Part shown: positions 12,700 to 12,966 of the stretch, piece after piece
Layout: each line of letters starts with the position of its first letter
Position numbering within the stretch: the stretch's first letter is position 1
Assembly: GCA_013813905.1 (NCBI GenBank)
Contig: JACCQX010000075.1
Coordinates: 1-12,966, forward strand
Length of the DNA: 12,966 nt
Reading direction: 5' to 3'
Source: Chloroflexota bacterium
GTDB taxonomy: Bacteria; Chloroflexota; Limnocylindria; Limnocylindrales; CSP1-4
The notes under the pieces: model-generated
What the model was told of the DNA's origin: nothing
The model's database searches: none
Seen by the model: the letters and a program-made list of their open reading frames with translations, nothing else
Program-made: the position numbers and the translations under genes

Positions 12700-12966
12700 A
12701 TGGTCCGTGACTCCCCTGCCACTCGAGTCATCGTCTTGCTGGCGGTGCTGATCGTGGGCTGCGGACCCGGACCCGTCGGCGGAGGGTCTCTGAGCGAGAC
12801 AGGCCCCGGGACTTCCAGCGATGCGACCGCCTCGCCCGCGGCGCCCGTCACGACCGACGCGCTCGGATCGTCGGCGCCTTTCGTCTCGCCGCCGGCCTCG
12901 TCGGTTCCTTCCGTTCGGCCGTCACTTTCGACCGTGGCGTCCCACCCGCCGCCTTCCGATCCGATG
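12700..12966 (+). CDS. Putative lipoprotein, N-terminal part (cut by window end)
   Basis: Open from an ATG at 12700 to the end of the window, 89 codons. The first 21 residues look like a lipoprotein signal: Arg residues near the start (MVRD ... TR), a hydrophobic core VIVLLAVLIV, then Gly-Cys (Cys21) as the likely lipidation site. After that comes Gly/Ser/Thr/Pro-rich sequence of the kind seen as surface stalks elsewhere in the window. Codon third positions are mostly G or C, as in its neighbours. There is no clear Shine-Dalgarno; CATCAT at 12689-12694 could serve as a -10 for a leaderless start. The functional domain would lie downstream, so no role can be given. Confidence 0.5.
   Translation, partial: MVRDSPATRVIVLLAVLIVGCGPGPVGGGSLSETGPGTSSDATASPAAPVTTDALGSSAPFVSPPASSVPSVRPSLSTVASHPPPSDPM

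Overview
The window is GC-rich DNA from a bacterium with an apparently single-membrane (monoderm-like) envelope. I see a PASTA-type Ser/Thr kinase, proteins anchored by one N-terminal membrane helix, Pro/Ser/Thr-rich extracytoplasmic stalks, frequent GTG/TTG starts and two apparently leaderless genes. The stalk style and a small four-cysteine protein resemble what I remember from Chloroflexota, possibly the Limnocylindria side. An actinobacterium-like lineage is not excluded. No rRNA, tRNA, CRISPR array, insertion sequence or phage gene was seen; this looks like chromosomal, mostly core sequence.

Region 1 (1-2693, + strand): the 3' end of galU (UDP-glucose synthesis), then a 655-residue PASTA kinase starting at a TTG 30 bases downstream. 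Region 2 (2694-4293): a small protein with eight cysteines in two zinc-ribbon-like clusters (+ strand) converges with, and overlaps by 51 bases, a minus-strand membrane-anchored protein with Ig-like extracytoplasmic domains. Both have a -10-like hexamer about 8 bases before the ATG and no well-placed Shine-Dalgarno, so they are probably leaderless. Region 3 (4294-7575, + strand): an operon of a four-cysteine protein of unknown function, folC, folP and folB. Gaps are 4 and 4 bases and a 4-base overlap. folE and folK are not here.

Region 4 (7593-11336, - strand): an OmpR/PhoB-type response regulator, a HAMP histidine kinase and an HtrA-type serine protease in transcription order. This is the layout of mycobacterial mprA-mprB-pepD and suggests an envelope-stress circuit. 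Region 5 (11337-12158): the regulator is divergent from the gene for the long form of ribosomal protein bL25 (Ctc). Between them lies a symmetric pair of overlapping divergent promoter-like elements. Region 6 (12159-12966): mscL with an added zinc ribbon converges on the bL25 gene, leaving 3 bases between them. Divergent from mscL is the start of a lipoprotein-like gene cut by the window edge.

No overt new defence or mobile system is present. The least explained parts are the four-cysteine folate-operon protein, the kinase / double-ribbon / Ig-like surface-protein neighbourhood, and the mirror-image promoter at 11369-11397.
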